DNA of 64,000 bases from assembly GCF_003713065.1 (NCBI RefSeq), contig NZ_CP033433.1, positions 558,001-622,000 of the forward strand, in the 5' to 3' direction. Below are positions 34,299 to 43,827 of this stretch, one piece after another (position 1 is the stretch's first letter; each line of letters begins with the position of its first letter). Source of the DNA: Cohnella candidum. Its GTDB lineage: Bacteria > Bacillota > Bacilli > Paenibacillales > Paenibacillaceae. The position numbers were made by a program, and so were the translations under genes. The notes below the pieces were generated by a model. That model ran no database searches. It was not told the DNA's origin and saw nothing but the letters and a program-made list of their open reading frames with translations.

Positions 34299-34994
34299 TT
34301 GTTAGAACGACTGAAAGAAGAGGTTTATCAAGCCAATTTGGATTTGCCGAAGCACGGACTCGTGAAATTCACTTGGGGCAATGCGAGCGCCATCGATCGG
34401 GAAAGCGGTTTGTTCGTGATCAAGCCGAGCGGAGTCAGCTACGAAAAGATGAAGCCGAGCGACATGGTGGTTGTCGATCTCGACGGCCAAGTGGTGGAGG
34501 GAACGTTCAGGCCTTCTTCCGATACCGCGACTCACGCCGTATTGTACAAACATTTTCCGAAAATCGGCGGCATCGTGCACACTCATTCCACTTGGGCTAC
34601 CATTTGGGCGCAAGCGGGGCTGGATGTTCCCGTCATGGGTACGACGCATGCGGACACTTTCTACGGTGCCGTCCCTTGTGCCCGGTTCTTGAACCAAGAG
34701 GAGATCGACCGCGGGTACGAAGCGGAAACGGGCCGTGTCATCATCGAAACGTTCGAGCAACGCGGACTGGATGTGATGGCAATTCCGGCCGTCCTGCTTC
34801 AAGGGCATGCGCCATTCACTTGGGGGAAAAACGTGAACAAGGCGGTTGAGCACAGCGTCGTGCTGGAAGAGGTTTGCAAAATGAATTTGTACGCGCGGCA
34901 ACTCAACCATTTTGCCAAAGAACTGCCGCAAGGCATTCTGGATAAACACTATCTCCGGAAACACGGGAAAGACGCCTACTACGGGCAAAAGTAA
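34299..34994 (+). CDS. araD: L-ribulose-5-phosphate 4-epimerase
   Basis: The 231-residue class II aldolase-fold epimerase converts L-ribulose-5-phosphate to D-xylulose-5-phosphate. Zn ligands are His94, His96 (IVHTHSTWATIW) and His170 (LLQGHAPFTWG). The N-terminal GLVKFTWGNASAIDRESG carries the phosphate-binding Asn and Ser region. The TTG start is 8 bases after GGGAGGGG. It is second in the ara operon. Confidence 0.95.
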   Translation: MLERLKEEVYQANLDLPKHGLVKFTWGNASAIDRESGLFVIKPSGVSYEKMKPSDMVVVDLDGQVVEGTFRPSSDTATHAVLYKHFPKIGGIVHTHSTWATIWAQAGLDVPVMGTTHADTFYGAVPCARFLNQEEIDRGYEAETGRVIIETFEQRGLDVMAIPAVLLQGHAPFTWGKNVNKAVEHSVVLEEVCKMNLYARQLNHFAKELPQGILDKHYLRKHGKDAYYGQK

Positions 34995-35037
34995 CGGACT
35001 TATCCATCATTAAATACGAGAAAAGAGGATGATCGGG

Positions 35038-36462
35038 ATGTCGGCAACAGCAGCGAAACAGTTTTGGTTCGTCGTAGGTTCTCAGCATCTGTATGGGGAA
35101 GAAGCGCTGGCGGAAGTGAAAGCTCACGCCCAGACGATGACGGATGCCTTGAATAACAGCGGCGTGCTGCCTTATCCGCTTGTTCTGCAGGATTTGGCGG
35201 TCAGCGCGGATAAAATCACGAGCATCATGAAAGAAGTCAACTATCGCGACGAGGTGGCGGGCGTCATCACGTGGATGCATACGTTCTCTCCGGCGAAAAT
35301 GTGGATTCGCGGTACGAAGTTGCTGCAGAAGCCGCTGCTTCACCTGGCTACCCAGTACAATGAAAGCATTCCTTGGGCCACGATCGACATGGACTTCATG
35401 AACCTGAACCAAGCCGCTCACGGCGACCGCGAATACGGCTTCATCAATGCCCGTCTGAAGAAACAAAATAAAATCGTCGTCGGCTATTGGGAACGTCCGG
35501 AAGTGCAGCAGCAAATTGCGGAGTGGATGGACGTTGCGGTTGCTTACAATGAAAGCTTCAACATCAAAGTCGCCCGTTTCGGCGACAACATGCGCAACGT
35601 CGGCGTAACGGAAGGCGACAAGGTCGAGGCGCAAATTCAATTCGGCTGGACCGTCGACTACTACGGCATCGGAGATCTCGTTCAATACGTCAATGCCGTT
35701 AAGGAACAGGAAATCGATGAGTTGATGGGTCAATATGCGGAGCTGTACGAATTTGATTATGGAACGCGTAGCAAAGAGTCTTGGGAAGCCAGCGTCAGAG
35801 TCCAAGCCGGCTATGAGATCGCCCTTAAACGCTTCTTGGACGAGAGAGGGTATAACGCGTTTACTTCGAACTTCGAAGATTTGCATGGGATGAAGCAGCT
35901 TCCCGGGCTGGCCGTCCAACGTCTGATGGCCCAAGGCTACGGCTTCGCCGGCGAGGGCGACTGGAAGACGGCCGCTCTCGACCGCCTGCTGAAAGTGATG
36001 AGCCGCAATCAAAACACGGGCTTCATGGAAGATTACACTTACGAGATGGCGGCCGGCCAGGAAGCCATCCTGCAATCCCACATGCTCGAAGTGGATCCGT
36101 CCTTGGCAAGCAACAAACCGAAAATCGTCGTTTCCCCGCTCGGAATCGGCGGTCGCGAAGATCCGGCGCGCCTGGTATTCGACGGCAAAGCCGGCGAGGG
36201 CGTCGTCGTATCCATGGCGGACTTCGGCACTCATTACAAGCTGCTGATCAACGAGGTTTCCGCCTTCGAGCCGACGGTTTCGGCTCCCAAGCTTCCCGTA
36301 GCCCGCGTCCTGTGGAAAGTGAAGCCGAACTTCCAAGACGGAGTGAAGGCCTGGATCGAGAACGGCGGCGGCCACCATACCGTCGTTTCCCTGAACCTGA
36401 CGACAGATCAAATCGTCACCTACGCGAAGCTGGTGAACTTGGAGTACGTCGTCATTAAGTAA
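35038..36462 (+). CDS. araA: L-arabinose isomerase
   Basis: The 474-residue enzyme converts L-arabinose to L-ribulose with Mn(II). The N-terminus reads FWFVVGSQHLYGEEALAEV, followed by CxA-equivalent WMHTFSPAKMWI near residue 80. The active-site segments GYGFAGEGDWKTAALDRL (near residue 301) and SFMEDYTY-equivalent TGFMEDYTYEM (near residue 329) carry the metal-binding Glu residues, and a His of the motif GGGHHTVVS lies near the C-terminus. The second ATG (35038) is preferred since AGAGG at 35024-35028 is 9 bases upstream; the ATG at 35029 abuts it. It ends the ara operon. Confidence 0.96.
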   Translation: MSATAAKQFWFVVGSQHLYGEEALAEVKAHAQTMTDALNNSGVLPYPLVLQDLAVSADKITSIMKEVNYRDEVAGVITWMHTFSPAKMWIRGTKLLQKPLLHLATQYNESIPWATIDMDFMNLNQAAHGDREYGFINARLKKQNKIVVGYWERPEVQQQIAEWMDVAVAYNESFNIKVARFGDNMRNVGVTEGDKVEAQIQFGWTVDYYGIGDLVQYVNAVKEQEIDELMGQYAELYEFDYGTRSKESWEASVRVQAGYEIALKRFLDERGYNAFTSNFEDLHGMKQLPGLAVQRLMAQGYGFAGEGDWKTAALDRLLKVMSRNQNTGFMEDYTYEMAAGQEAILQSHMLEVDPSLASNKPKIVVSPLGIGGREDPARLVFDGKAGEGVVVSMADFGTHYKLLINEVSAFEPTVSAPKLPVARVLWKVKPNFQDGVKAWIENGGGHHTVVSLNLTTDQIVTYAKLVNLEYVVIK

Positions 36463-36482
36463 TCCAGACTCAAGCGAGAAAA

Positions 36483-36536
36483 AAACCGTATTCCGGAAAA
36501 TGGAGGTTTCCATTTTACCGGGATACGGTTTCTTTA
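36483..36536. terminator. nested terminator between araA and the convergent sensory operon
   Basis: AAACCGTATTCCGG pairs with CCGGGATACGGTTT (one G-U pair), enclosing a second hairpin AAAATGG/CCATTTT. TTCTTTATT follows on the + strand and A-rich sequence on the other side serves the minus strand. The minus-strand gene stops inside it. Confidence 0.8.
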
Positions 36537-37501
36537 TTGACCTCCGACAAGCCCGTATCCTCAATAGGCGGTACCGGTTTTCCTTGGGCGGCGTCCATCA
36601 GCCTTTGCACGAGGTGCCGGCTCATCTCGGCTTCGTTCAGCGAGACCGCGGCGGTAATTTGGCCGTTGGACAACGCTTCCCGGATCTCGTCCGTCAGGCC
36701 GAACGTGAAGGAGTATCGGTTTAGCCCCTGTGCTTTCCACACCAGCACCGATTGGGGTCCGGAGACGACATCGAGGCTCGCGAACGCGTCGAAATGCGGA
36801 TGCTCGTCGATCATTTGCTCGAGGTCGGACAGAGCTTTGGCGTCGCTGCCTTCATTGTAGCGGACCTCCAGCACCTGGATGTCCGTGTTGGCGTTCAAGT
36901 AGGACAGCAAGCCGTCCAACCGAAGCTTCAGACTCTGCATCCGCCCCATGCCGGTCTCCACGAGAACCATGCCGCGGCCTTGCAGCTGCTTGTCGAGCAG
37001 CTGACCCAGCCGGATGCCGGCCTGCCGCTGATCGGTACCGACATAACCGAGCCGCTTGCTGCCGGGGGAGTCGGATTCGAAGCAGATGACCGGAATGCCG
37101 TTCTCGACGGCTTTGTTAATCACGGGGACGAGCGCGTCGGAATCAACCGGATCGATCGCGATGGCGTTCACCCGCTGCTTGATCATCGTCTCCATCATGC
37201 GGATCTGCTGCTCCAGGTTGGCTTCGTCCGGCGCTTTGACCACGAGTTTGACGCCGAGCGGTTCGGCCTCTTTCTCCGCGTACTCCGTCATCAACTCGTA
37301 GTAAGGATGGGTAATCGGATAAATGATGCCGAACGTCAGCTGCGGCTTCCCGGTCTTCGTTGGCGCGGGCGGGGATGCGGCGGCCGACGAATCGTTTCCG
37401 GTTTCGGATCCGCTGCAGGCGCTCAAGGCCGCGATAGCCAGGAGGGCCAGAAGAGCCAGCAGAAAGCCCGAGGCTCTTCTAGGCCGAACGGTCGTCGTCA
37501 T
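36515..37501 (-). CDS. sugar-binding lipoprotein of a sensory triad (Peripla_BP_4)
   Basis: This 328-residue type 1 periplasmic-binding protein has a lipoprotein signal (IAALSACSGSETG, Cys near residue 29). Its core starts FGIIYPITHPYYELMTEYA, and VNAIAIDPVDSDALVPVINK is typical of the ribose/xylose-binding class. It is the last gene of a minus-strand operon behind a sensor kinase and a response regulator, and its start overlaps the end of the regulator gene by 23 bases. No permease or ATPase gene shares this operon, so a sensory role, presenting sugar to the kinase as XylFII does for LytS in clostridia, is more likely than transport (inference). GGAAGGAG precedes the ATG. Confidence 0.82.
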   Translation of the reverse strand: MTTTVRPRRASGFLLALLALLAIAALSACSGSETGNDSSAAASPPAPTKTGKPQLTFGIIYPITHPYYELMTEYAEKEAEPLGVKLVVKAPDEANLEQQIRMMETMIKQRVNAIAIDPVDSDALVPVINKAVENGIPVICFESDSPGSKRLGYVGTDQRQAGIRLGQLLDKQLQGRGMVLVETGMGRMQSLKLRLDGLLSYLNANTDIQVLEVRYNEGSDAKALSDLEQMIDEHPHFDAFASLDVVSGPQSVLVWKAQGLNRYSFTFGLTDEIREALSNGQITAAVSLNEAEMSRHLVQRLMDAAQGKPVPPIEDTGLSEVNKETVSR

Positions 37502-39080
37502 CGTCCGAAGCTCCTTCCGGTCCGGCGCTTTCTTTGCCTTGCCGGCGGTATTCCCGCGGGCTGAGGCCGGTCGTTTTTTTGAACAGGTTCGAAAAATAGT
37601 GGGCATCCCCGTAACCGACCGAGTAGGCGATCTCATAGGTCCGGTCGTTCGTCGTCTGCAGCAGCTCCATGGCTTTCCGGATCCGGGTCTGGGTCAGGCA
37701 TTCGATGAACGTCTGACCGGTTTCCTGGCTGAACACCTTGCTCAGGTGGCTGGGGCTCACGCAAACATGCTCCGCCGCGTGCTGAAGGGACAAACCGTCG
37801 TCGCCGTAACGCTCGCGGATGAATTCCTTCACTTTGGCGATCATGTCCCCGTACTTGCCGGACGATTCCGAACGCCACTCCCAGAAAGCGTCGGCCAGCG
37901 CGCGGAGGTAGGCCGCGCACGTCTCCCAGCTGCGGATCTCCTTGATCTGCCGCTGCAGGTCGTCCAGCGCGCGGTGGGGATCCTCCGCGAGGCGGAGCGT
38001 CCGTTTGGCTTCCTGCAGCGTTTCCAGCGTCAAATCGTTCAGCGCGTAGTAACCGTACAGGGAAGCATTCCAGTCCATACCGCGCAGCGCTTCGGCGAAG
38101 TCACGGATGAAACGGTCCGCGTCTGCCGGCGTGCCGATTTTCAGGAATTCGAGGTACCGGGGGCGGTCGAGAAACGGGATCTCCCGCTCGTCTCCGATCG
38201 TTTCCCATAACGCGTGTTTGTTCTGCCGGGCAAGCCTCCGCAGGCTGCGGTCCTCCTCGGCTTTGAGGAAGGAGGCGTGAATGCCTTGAAGCCGATCCTG
38301 AACGCTTCCCGTTCCGATCGCAACCGAGCAGGGAAGAGAACGCTCCAGTTCCGGCAGCGTCTCCCGGTGCAGCTTCTCCAACAAGGCCGAAATTTCCTCA
38401 GGAGAATTTCCGCGCAAGATCCATACTTCTTCCGTGCGGCTTCTCGAATACCGCCACATGTCTCCGTAACCGACAGCTCGCTCTTCCAGCGCATATTGGG
38501 CGGCATGCAGGGCGGCCTCGTCGGGGGAGGAGCCGTTGTCCGGGCACCGCAAATCCCAGACGACCGCGGCATAATGGGAAGCGGACAGCGGAAGCGACAA
38601 CGCTTGCGCGGCTTCCCGGGCCTCCGTCTCCGCGATCAGTCCTCCGCACAGGTCGCCGAGCAGCTTCTCGCGGGTAAACGCAGGCTTGCGCTTCTCCCGC
38701 CGTTCCCGGTCGATTTTCCGGCCGACGGTATGCAGTAAAGCCACGAGGTCGGCCGAACTGATCGGCTTTAGGAAATATTCCTCCACCCCGATTCGGAGGG
38801 CGGTACGGGCGTAGCTGAATTCGTCGTGTCCGCTGAGGATGATGATCTTGGTGTCCGGCAAGCGCTGGCGGACGATCGAGCTCAGTTCGATCCCGTCCAT
38901 GAACGGCATTTTGATGTCCGTGATGAGAATGTCCGGCCGCCATTCGTCGATCATCGGCAGCGCCATCTCGCCGTCCGACGCGTCGCCGCAATAGATGAAG
39001 CCTTCCTTTTCCCAATCGATGCAGGCACGGATGTTTTCCCGAATGACGATTTCGTCGTCGACGAGCATCACTTTTTTCAT
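37479..39080 (-). CDS. response regulator, REC plus AraC-type DNA-binding domain (YesN type)
   Basis: The 533-residue protein has a receiver domain in residues 1-120 (acidic pair in MLVDDE, phospho-acceptor Asp55 in ILITDIKMPFMDG, Lys in YFLKPIS). A central region of about 280 residues has no assigned function. The C-terminal AraC double helix-turn-helix reads LQHAAEHVCVSPSHLSKVFS, then VGYGDAHYFSNLFKKTTGLS. It is the partner of the sensor kinase gene 13 bases upstream. The likely target is the divergent ytfQRT-yjfF-type operon starting at 41171, by analogy with other YesMN-controlled importers. Confidence 0.92.
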   Translation of the reverse strand: MKKVMLVDDEIVIRENIRACIDWEKEGFIYCGDASDGEMALPMIDEWRPDILITDIKMPFMDGIELSSIVRQRLPDTKIIILSGHDEFSYARTALRIGVEEYFLKPISSADLVALLHTVGRKIDRERREKRKPAFTREKLLGDLCGGLIAETEAREAAQALSLPLSASHYAAVVWDLRCPDNGSSPDEAALHAAQYALEERAVGYGDMWRYSRSRTEEVWILRGNSPEEISALLEKLHRETLPELERSLPCSVAIGTGSVQDRLQGIHASFLKAEEDRSLRRLARQNKHALWETIGDEREIPFLDRPRYLEFLKIGTPADADRFIRDFAEALRGMDWNASLYGYYALNDLTLETLQEAKRTLRLAEDPHRALDDLQRQIKEIRSWETCAAYLRALADAFWEWRSESSGKYGDMIAKVKEFIRERYGDDGLSLQHAAEHVCVSPSHLSKVFSQETGQTFIECLTQTRIRKAMELLQTTNDRTYEIAYSVGYGDAHYFSNLFKKTTGLSPREYRRQGKESAGPEGASDDDDDRSA

Positions 39081-39093
39081 TTTCTGTGCCCCC

Positions 39094-40905
39094 TTATTTC
39101 TTCGGTATCCGAACGGACACGCGGGTTCCTTCGCCTTCCCGGCTCTCGATCTCCACGCCGTAACGCTCTCCGAAATATAGCCGTATCCGCTGGTGGACGT
39201 TATGGAGCCCGAACCCGCCTCCCGTTTCCCCGGCTTCCTCCGCTTGATCCCGGGATCTGTCCAAGCTCGCCCGAAGCTCCGCCAGCTTCGCTTCGTTCAT
39301 GCCGATGCCGTTGTCCTCGACCGAGAGGACGATGTCCTGCCCGTTTTCCGTATGGCCCGTCACCCGGATCAGCCCCTTGCCGCGTTTGTTCTTAATGCCG
39401 TGGTACAAGGCGTTTTCTACGAGCGGCTGCAGCGTCATGCCGAGAATGGCGTAGGCTTGCAGCTCGGGTTCGACCGATATCTCGTAGTCGAGAATGTCCC
39501 GGTACCGGATCTGCTGGATAATCAGATAGCTGCGGACGTGTTCGATTTCCGACTTGATGGAAATCCAGTCCCGGCCCTTGTTCAAGCTGACCCGGAAGAA
39601 ACGGGAGAACGCCTGCACGATTTGGATGACCTGTTCGTTTTTGCCGGCTTCGGCCATCCAGACGATGGAATCGAGCGTATTGTACAGAAAATGGGGATTG
39701 ATCTGCGCCTGCAGCGTCCGAAGCTCGGCTTTCTGGATCAACTCCTGCTCCTTGATGCTTTGGTCGAGCAGTCCTTTGATTTTCTCCAGCATGATGTTGA
39801 AGCTGCTGCCGAGATCCGCGATCTCGTCCTTGCCGGCGGGCTTCACCTTGGCGTCCAGATAGCCGGAAGCGGCTTGCCGCATTTTGTTTTTGAGCAGCTG
39901 AATCGGGCGGGTCAGGCGCGAAGTGATGAAGAAATAGAGCGTGATCGTGAACGCGATGCTCAGCGCGACGCTGGCGAAAATGAGCTGGCGGATTTTGTTG
40001 GCGTCCTCCACGATCTCCTGCAGCGGCGCGTTACCGACGATTTTCCAGCCGGTGAAGCGCGAAGTCGAGTAGACGACGAACCGGGGCTTGCCTTCCGTTT
40101 CTTGAACGAAGCTGTCGCGCTCTTGGCCCAGCCGGCCCGCCGTCAGCAGCGCGAGCGCGGAAGGGGAGTAGGGCTTGCCGCTGCCGCTTAGCTTGCTCGG
40201 CGTGAAGATGACGTTCCCCGCCTGATCCGTGACATAGAAGTATCCCGTCTTCCCGATCGTCACCTCGTTGGTGAACTTTTCGACGATGGAATCGTCCAGG
40301 TCGATGACGATGAAGCCGATGACCTCGTGCGTGATGCGCTGTTTAATCGTGGCCATGATCGAAATGACGCTGGTGCCCGGATACGTGAAGCCGTCCAGCC
40401 GGTCGAGCTCGGAGCCGTCCGAAGGCGGGACGTTCAGCACCCGATCCGGATTGTCCATCAAGGTTTGGAAATGGGGATTCCGAAGCGGGTTGTGGTCCAG
40501 CTGGAACACGCCCTTGCGCTCGCTGATCCCTTTGCCGTACAGGTTGATCATCGTCATGTTCAGGACGCTTTGATAGCCGTAGATTTCGCGGTACAGGCCG
40601 AAGGTTCTCAGGATTTCCTTGGCGTCCTCGTAAGTCCCGCTTTGGGAGAAGAGAAAATGGAGCACCTGCGGGTTTTTCTCCAGCTCGAGGAGCTTGCCCG
40701 TGTCCTGGAACAGCACGTCGATATCGCGCGCCATCTGGTCGGCGACGAGCAAAGTCGAGGCTTTGCTGTGGCCGGAAATCGTATCGAACGATTTCTGGTA
40801 GGAAATCATCCCGACCGTGATCAGGGGGATGAAGGTGAGCACGACGAACAGCGTCAGCAGCTTGGCTCTTAAACTGGAGGAGATCATGCGTACGGGATTC
40901 GTCAT
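39094..40905 (-). CDS. sensor histidine kinase (YesM type)
   Basis: The 603-residue membrane kinase has TM1 near residues 14-33 (AKLLTLFVVLTFIPLITVGM), then an extracytoplasmic Cache-like sensor (about 35-300). TM2 lies near 300-322 and a HAMP domain follows. The His-kinase segment has the phospho-acceptor in QINPHFLYNTLDS near residue 400, then the ATPase domain with VEDNGIGMNEAKL and GFGLHNVHQRI. The Met at 40905 is chosen because GAGAGGGA lies upstream. It is first in the kinase-regulator-binding protein operon, divergent from the furanose importer genes. Confidence 0.92.
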   Translation of the reverse strand: MTNPVRMISSSLRAKLLTLFVVLTFIPLITVGMISYQKSFDTISGHSKASTLLVADQMARDIDVLFQDTGKLLELEKNPQVLHFLFSQSGTYEDAKEILRTFGLYREIYGYQSVLNMTMINLYGKGISERKGVFQLDHNPLRNPHFQTLMDNPDRVLNVPPSDGSELDRLDGFTYPGTSVISIMATIKQRITHEVIGFIVIDLDDSIVEKFTNEVTIGKTGYFYVTDQAGNVIFTPSKLSGSGKPYSPSALALLTAGRLGQERDSFVQETEGKPRFVVYSTSRFTGWKIVGNAPLQEIVEDANKIRQLIFASVALSIAFTITLYFFITSRLTRPIQLLKNKMRQAASGYLDAKVKPAGKDEIADLGSSFNIMLEKIKGLLDQSIKEQELIQKAELRTLQAQINPHFLYNTLDSIVWMAEAGKNEQVIQIVQAFSRFFRVSLNKGRDWISIKSEIEHVRSYLIIQQIRYRDILDYEISVEPELQAYAILGMTLQPLVENALYHGIKNKRGKGLIRVTGHTENGQDIVLSVEDNGIGMNEAKLAELRASLDRSRDQAEEAGETGGGFGLHNVHQRIRLYFGERYGVEIESREGEGTRVSVRIPKK

Positions 40906-40986
40906 GCGTTTGTTCCCTCTCAGGGCTTCTCGAGAATCGTTCTTCGTCACTACTATAGCAAAATAACGCGCGCGGGAGGGCAAGAT

Positions 40987-41002
40987 TTGAAAGCGTAATC
41001 AA
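40987..41002. promoter_or_regulatory. cre (CcpA) site in the divergent control region
   Basis: TTGAAAGCGTAATCAA fits WTGNAANCGNWWNCAW at every position. It lies in the 265-bp region between the kinase gene and the importer operon and could place either or both under catabolite control. A TATAAT at 41119-41124 in front of the importer lacks a clear -35. Confidence 0.7.
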
Positions 41003-41170
41003 ATAATCCAACATCCGAACAAAAAATTACACGATCCGCCCCGCTCGTCCGGGAAGAACCCCAAAAAAACGCAAGAAACGCGCATGTTCCTCCGTATAAC
41101 CGGAACCCGGCGCCGTCCTATAATGGGGGCACGCCACACGATGGTGAATCGAAGGGGAGGCAATGTTTTC

Positions 41171-42235
41171 ATGAAGAGAGTCGGAAAATTAAGCGTTTTG
41201 GCCGTTCTGGCGCTGATGATGGTCATCGTCGCGGCATGCGGCAAGAAGAATGAGGCAAGCTCCTCGCCGAGCGCGAGCCAAGCGGCTGCTCCGGCCAGCG
41301 AATCCGCCAAGCCGAGCGATTCGGCGCAGCCTAGCGAATCGGCCAAGCCGGCCGACAAGAAAGTCGTCCTGGGCTTCGCGCAGGTAGGCGCCGAGAGCGG
41401 CTGGCGCACGGCGAACACGAAGTCGATCCAGGAGTCCGCGGCTTCCGCCGGATTCGACCTCAAATTCTCCGACGCGCAGCAGAAGCAAGAGAACCAAATC
41501 AAAGCGATCCGCTCTTATATCCAGCAGAAAGTCGACGTCATCGCGTTCTCGCCGGTCGTCGAGTCGGGCTGGGATACGGTTCTTAAGGAAGCCAAAGACG
41601 CGGGCATCCCGGTCATCCTGACCGACCGCGCGGTGGATTCCAAGGACACTTCGCTTTATAAGACGTTCATCGGCTCCGACTTCGTCGAAGAAGGCCGCAA
41701 AGCCGGCCAGTGGCTGGTCGACCAGGAGAAGGACGCGACGAAAGACATCAACATCGTCGAGCTGCAAGGCACGACGGGTTCCGCTCCGGCGAACGACCGG
41801 ATGGCCGGCTTCAAAGAAGTGATCGCGTCGAATCCGCACCTGAAGATCATCGCTTCGCAAACCGGCGACTTTACGCGGGCCAAAGGCAAGGAAGTCATGC
41901 AAGCGTTCCTGAAAGCGCACAAGGACATCGACGTGCTGTACGCGCACAACGACGACATGGCTCTCGGCGCGATCCAAGCGATCGAAGCGGCCGGCCTGAA
42001 GCCGGGCGTGGACATCAAGATCATTTCCGTCGACGGCGTGCATGACGGCATGCAAGCGGCAAGCGAAGGCAAAATCAACTTCATCGTCGAGTGCAACCCG
42101 CTTCTCGGGCCGCAATTGATGGAAGCCGTGAACAACGTCCTGGCCGGTAAAGAAATCCCGCAGCGGATCGTGACCAAAGAAGGCACGTTCACGTCCGACC
42201 AAGCGAAGGAAGCCCTTCCGAGCCGCCAATATTAA
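41171..42235 (+). CDS. ytfQ: furanose-type sugar-binding lipoprotein (YtfQ-like)
   Basis: The 354-residue lipoprotein has a signal ending VIVAACGKKN (Cys near residue 23) and a long Ser/Ala/Pro/Lys-rich linker (about residues 28-62). The type 1 binding fold starts LGFAQVGAESGWRTANTKSI, a pattern seen in the galactofuranose-binding protein YtfQ. The hinge region VLYAHNDDMALGAIQAIEAA near residue 257 is standard for the group. GGGGAGG precedes the ATG by 9 bases. It begins an operon encoding one ATPase and two permeases. Given araBDA nearby, arabinofuranose or galactofuranose are plausible ligands. Confidence 0.9.
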   Translation: MKRVGKLSVLAVLALMMVIVAACGKKNEASSSPSASQAAAPASESAKPSDSAQPSESAKPADKKVVLGFAQVGAESGWRTANTKSIQESAASAGFDLKFSDAQQKQENQIKAIRSYIQQKVDVIAFSPVVESGWDTVLKEAKDAGIPVILTDRAVDSKDTSLYKTFIGSDFVEEGRKAGQWLVDQEKDATKDINIVELQGTTGSAPANDRMAGFKEVIASNPHLKIIASQTGDFTRAKGKEVMQAFLKAHKDIDVLYAHNDDMALGAIQAIEAAGLKPGVDIKIISVDGVHDGMQAASEGKINFIVECNPLLGPQLMEAVNNVLAGKEIPQRIVTKEGTFTSDQAKEALPSRQY

Positions 42236-42246
42236 AAGAGTATCGG

Positions 42247-42292
42247 GCCACTCCGCACAGCAAACCGCAAGGCGCCGTCGGAGTGGCTTTTC
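42247..42292 (+). terminator. hairpin after the binding-protein gene, probably a partial terminator
   Basis: GCCACTCCG (42247-42255) pairs with CGGAGTGGC (42279-42287), followed by TTTT. It lies between the binding-protein and ATPase genes and would keep binding protein in excess over the membrane parts. Confidence 0.6.
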
Positions 42293-42313
42293 CGCTAGAA
42301 GGGAGAGAGAGCG

Positions 42314-43822
42314 ATGAGTCAAGAGTCGCCCATGTTGCAAATGTCGGGGATCTGCAAAAGGTTCCCGGGCGTCACGGCGTTGTCGGACGTCCGTTTTCGC
42401 TTGTTTCCGGGGGAAGTTCACGCGCTCATGGGAGAGAACGGAGCGGGGAAGTCCACGTTGATCAAGGTGCTGACCGGCGTATATTCCATCGACGAAGGAA
42501 CCGTTACGCTGGATGGCCGTCCGATCGCCGTCCGCAGCCCGCTGGAAGCGCAGAGCATCGGAATCAGCACCGTTTACCAGGAAGTGAACCTGTGCCCGAA
42601 TTTGACGGTCGCGGAAAACATCTTCATCGGCCGCGAGCCCCGCTCGTTCGGCCGCATCCGCTGGAAAGAAATGAACCGCAAAGCGCAAGCGCTCCTTCGG
42701 GAACGCCTCCATCTGGACATCGACGTGACGCTGCCGCTGCAGGATTACTCGGTCGCGGTGCAGCAGCTCGTCGCGATCGCGAGGGCTTTGAACGTCGACG
42801 CGAAGGTGCTGATCCTGGACGAACCGACGTCCAGCCTGGACCGCAGCGAAGTCGAGCAATTGTTCCGCATCATGCGGAAGCTGAAAAGCGACGGCCTGGC
42901 CATTCTGTTCGTCACGCATTTCCTGGACCAGGTTTACGACATTTCCGATCGAATAACCATTCTCCGCAACGGGGAATTCGTCGGGGAGTACCGCGCGGAT
43001 GAACTCCCCCGCATAGAGCTGGTCAGCAAAATGATCGGCAAGGAGCTCGAGCTGCTGGAGCGTCTTCCGAAAGAGGCGGGCGGACCCGGCAAGGAGGCGG
43101 CTACGATCGCGGAGGCCAGCGGACTTGGGCGCAAGGGCTCGATCGAGCCGTTCGATCTCGCGATTCGCCGCGGGGAGGTCGTCGGATTGGCCGGGCTTCT
43201 GGGCTCGGGCCGGACCGAGGTCGCCCGCCTGTTCTTCGGCGCGGACCGTCCCGACCAAGGGAAGCTGACGCTGCCGGAATCCGGAGGCGCTGCGGGTTCC
43301 CCCCGGCAGGCGCTGGAAAACGGAATCGCGTTCTGCTCCGAAAACCGCAAAACAGAAGGCATCATCGAAGACTTGACCGTGCGCGAGAACATCATCCTCG
43401 CCATCCAGGCTTCCCGGGGCTGGTTCAAGCGGATTTCCCGCCGGCGCCAGGAAGAGATCGCGGATGAGTATATTCGGCTGCTCAACATTAACCCGCCGAA
43501 CCCGGAGGCGCTGATCAAGAATTTGAGCGGAGGCAACCAGCAGAAGGTCATTTTGGCCCGCTGGCTGCTGACGAAGCCCAAGCTGCTGATCCTGGACGAA
43601 CCGACCCGGGGCATCGACGTCGGGGCGAAAGCGGAAATCCAGAAGCTCGTCATGTCTTTGTCCGAGCAAGGGATGGCCGTGCTGTTCATCTCCTCGGAGC
43701 TGGAGGAGGTTCTGCGCGTGAGCGACCGCATCGCCGTATTGCGCGATCGCCGCGTCGTAAAGGAAATCGCGGAACCGGACATCAACCAGAATAACGTCAT
43801 GCAGGCGATCGCGGGAGGGTGA
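42314..43822 (+). CDS. ytfR: sugar ABC transporter ATPase, two nucleotide-binding domains (YtfR-like)
   Basis: The 502-residue CUT2-family ATPase has two fused domains. The first has Walker A GENGAGKSTLIK near residue 39, signature QDYSVAVQQLVAIARALNVD and Walker B VLILDEPTSSLD. The second lacks a normal Walker A (GLLGSGRTEVARLFF near residue 296) but keeps LSGGNQQKVILARWL and LLILDEPTRGIDVGAK, as usual for this family. It ends overlapping the next gene frame. GGGAGAGAG precedes the ATG. Confidence 0.93.
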   Translation: MSQESPMLQMSGICKRFPGVTALSDVRFRLFPGEVHALMGENGAGKSTLIKVLTGVYSIDEGTVTLDGRPIAVRSPLEAQSIGISTVYQEVNLCPNLTVAENIFIGREPRSFGRIRWKEMNRKAQALLRERLHLDIDVTLPLQDYSVAVQQLVAIARALNVDAKVLILDEPTSSLDRSEVEQLFRIMRKLKSDGLAILFVTHFLDQVYDISDRITILRNGEFVGEYRADELPRIELVSKMIGKELELLERLPKEAGGPGKEAATIAEASGLGRKGSIEPFDLAIRRGEVVGLAGLLGSGRTEVARLFFGADRPDQGKLTLPESGGAAGSPRQALENGIAFCSENRKTEGIIEDLTVRENIILAIQASRGWFKRISRRRQEEIADEYIRLLNINPPNPEALIKNLSGGNQQKVILARWLLTKPKLLILDEPTRGIDVGAKAEIQKLVMSLSEQGMAVLFISSELEEVLRVSDRIAVLRDRRVVKEIAEPDINQNNVMQAIAGG

Positions 43823-43827
43823 CGACA

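Noticed and set aside
41119-41124. TATAAT before the YtfQ-like gene as a promoter
   Set aside because: A good -10 word, but no acceptable -35 at 16-18 bp; mentioned only in the cre entry.
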